This document shows, in pieces, positions 63,580 to 64,000 of a DNA stretch of 64,000 bases (position 1 is the stretch's first letter; every line of letters begins with the position of its first letter). The translations under genes and the position numbers were made by a program. This DNA comes from Isoetes taiwanensis (taxonomy: Eukaryota > Streptophyta > Lycopodiopsida > Isoetales > Isoetaceae). Under the pieces are notes generated by a model. That model had not been told where the DNA came from. It did not search any database and saw only the letters and a list, made by a program, of their open reading frames with translations. The stretch lies in the NCBI GenBank assembly GCA_021234155.1, contig JAJEKV010000035.1, forward strand, positions 4,604,224 to 4,668,223, in the 5' to 3' direction.

Positions 63580-64000
63580 TTTGGCTTGATGGCTTTTACG
63601 GTTTCTATAGCCTTGATCTGAGATAATAACTCCTTTTCTCTGACTCCATTAGTATGGCCACGAGCGGAGTACTTCTAATTCTGGTACAATGCGGTCAATA
63701 GCCCTCCGGCCAACTTCGGCAGCTCTCGACTCTCCCATATTCTTTTGCAAATGACTTCACCGCAGAACAACGCGCAACAACCCCGAACATGCCCCTCTGA
63801 GGTGAGAAGGCCCGAGACCAAGCCCGACTACAGACCAACTTTGAACTCATCATCCTCCAGGTACTTGCAATTAAGCTTAAAGTAGGTCCTGGTAGGTCGA
63901 TGACAATTAGCCACATCATTAGTTAGAAGTTGTGGATTATGATCAGACACAGAGCTATCCAGAAGATTTGAGCGACGAAAATCCGCTAGCCGAGCAGCTG

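Larger units (their letters stand above)
60716..64000 (-). mobile_element. L1-type LINE, 3' part, running out of the window
   Basis: A run of 26 T (60716-60741) is the poly(A) tail of a minus-strand insertion. AATAAA lies in its 3' end (GAATAAAGCTTGACG, complement of 60747-60761). The coding order upstream is zf-RVT domain (60850-61386), linker (61328-61987), reverse transcriptase (about 62150-63150) and the pre-RT region (63346-63579). The endonuclease would lie beyond 64000. Numerous frameshifts indicate an inactive copy. Confidence 0.85.

Overview
The window is repeat-dominated nuclear DNA of a land plant. Evidence for this is a Ty3/gypsy chromovirus primed by initiator-Met tRNA, a MULE transposase remnant, a CACTA terminus, L1-type LINE coding, plant LRR fragments and one plant-type single-exon gene. 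Traces of Merlin-type (IS1595-like) transposase, a DIRS/Ngaro-type tyrosine-recombinase retroelement and a DDE transposase with DFAENY/SHGKG motifs would fit a non-flowering vascular plant (fern, lycophyte or gymnosperm) better than a typical angiosperm. That lineage guess is an inference with low confidence.

Layout. 1-2025: a degenerate MULE (minus). 2026-15162: a complete 13.1-kb chromovirus with two 1.64-kb LTRs, a TATAG target duplication, PBS, polypurine tract, two extra 5' ORFs, gag-PR-RT-RH, and integrase plus chromodomain. Pol is frameshifted. The first extra ORF begins with a near copy of the histone H3 N-terminal tail. 15437-15758: a MITE with 4-bp duplication. 15904-18770: copy A of a segmental duplication that starts with a Merlin-like pseudogene.

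18771-37490: an 18.7-kb composite DNA transposon inserted in copy A, with matching terminal inverted repeats, a CAAA target duplication, and an intact empty site preserved in copy B at 46614-46617. It holds two diverged transposase genes on the plus strand. On the minus strand it holds FCP1/NIF-phosphatase-like, ULP1-protease-like and RING/coiled-coil-like reading frames. Two large CCA/TGG arrays lie in introns in mirror orientation.

37491-40912: the end of copy A, a LINE 3' fragment, and a minus-strand LTR with PBS. 40913-46676: copy B, itself carrying a 3.35-kb insertion with LRR gene fragments. 46920-49190: a retropepsin-like single-exon ORF without the catalytic DTG, then RNase H/tyrosine-recombinase remnants of a DIRS/Ngaro-like element. 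49295-50311: a 509-bp tandem duplication. 50768-51421: the best candidate for an ordinary host gene. 53240-54970: a minus-strand LTR and 3' end of an element related to the first chromovirus. 56790-57350: a CACTA terminus with subterminal repeats. 60716-64000: the 3' part of an L1-type LINE (minus) ending in poly(A).

Most coding sequence belongs to mobile elements, and almost all of it is broken. Only the 50.8-kb gene and the 47-kb retropepsin-like ORF look intact and possibly host-functional.
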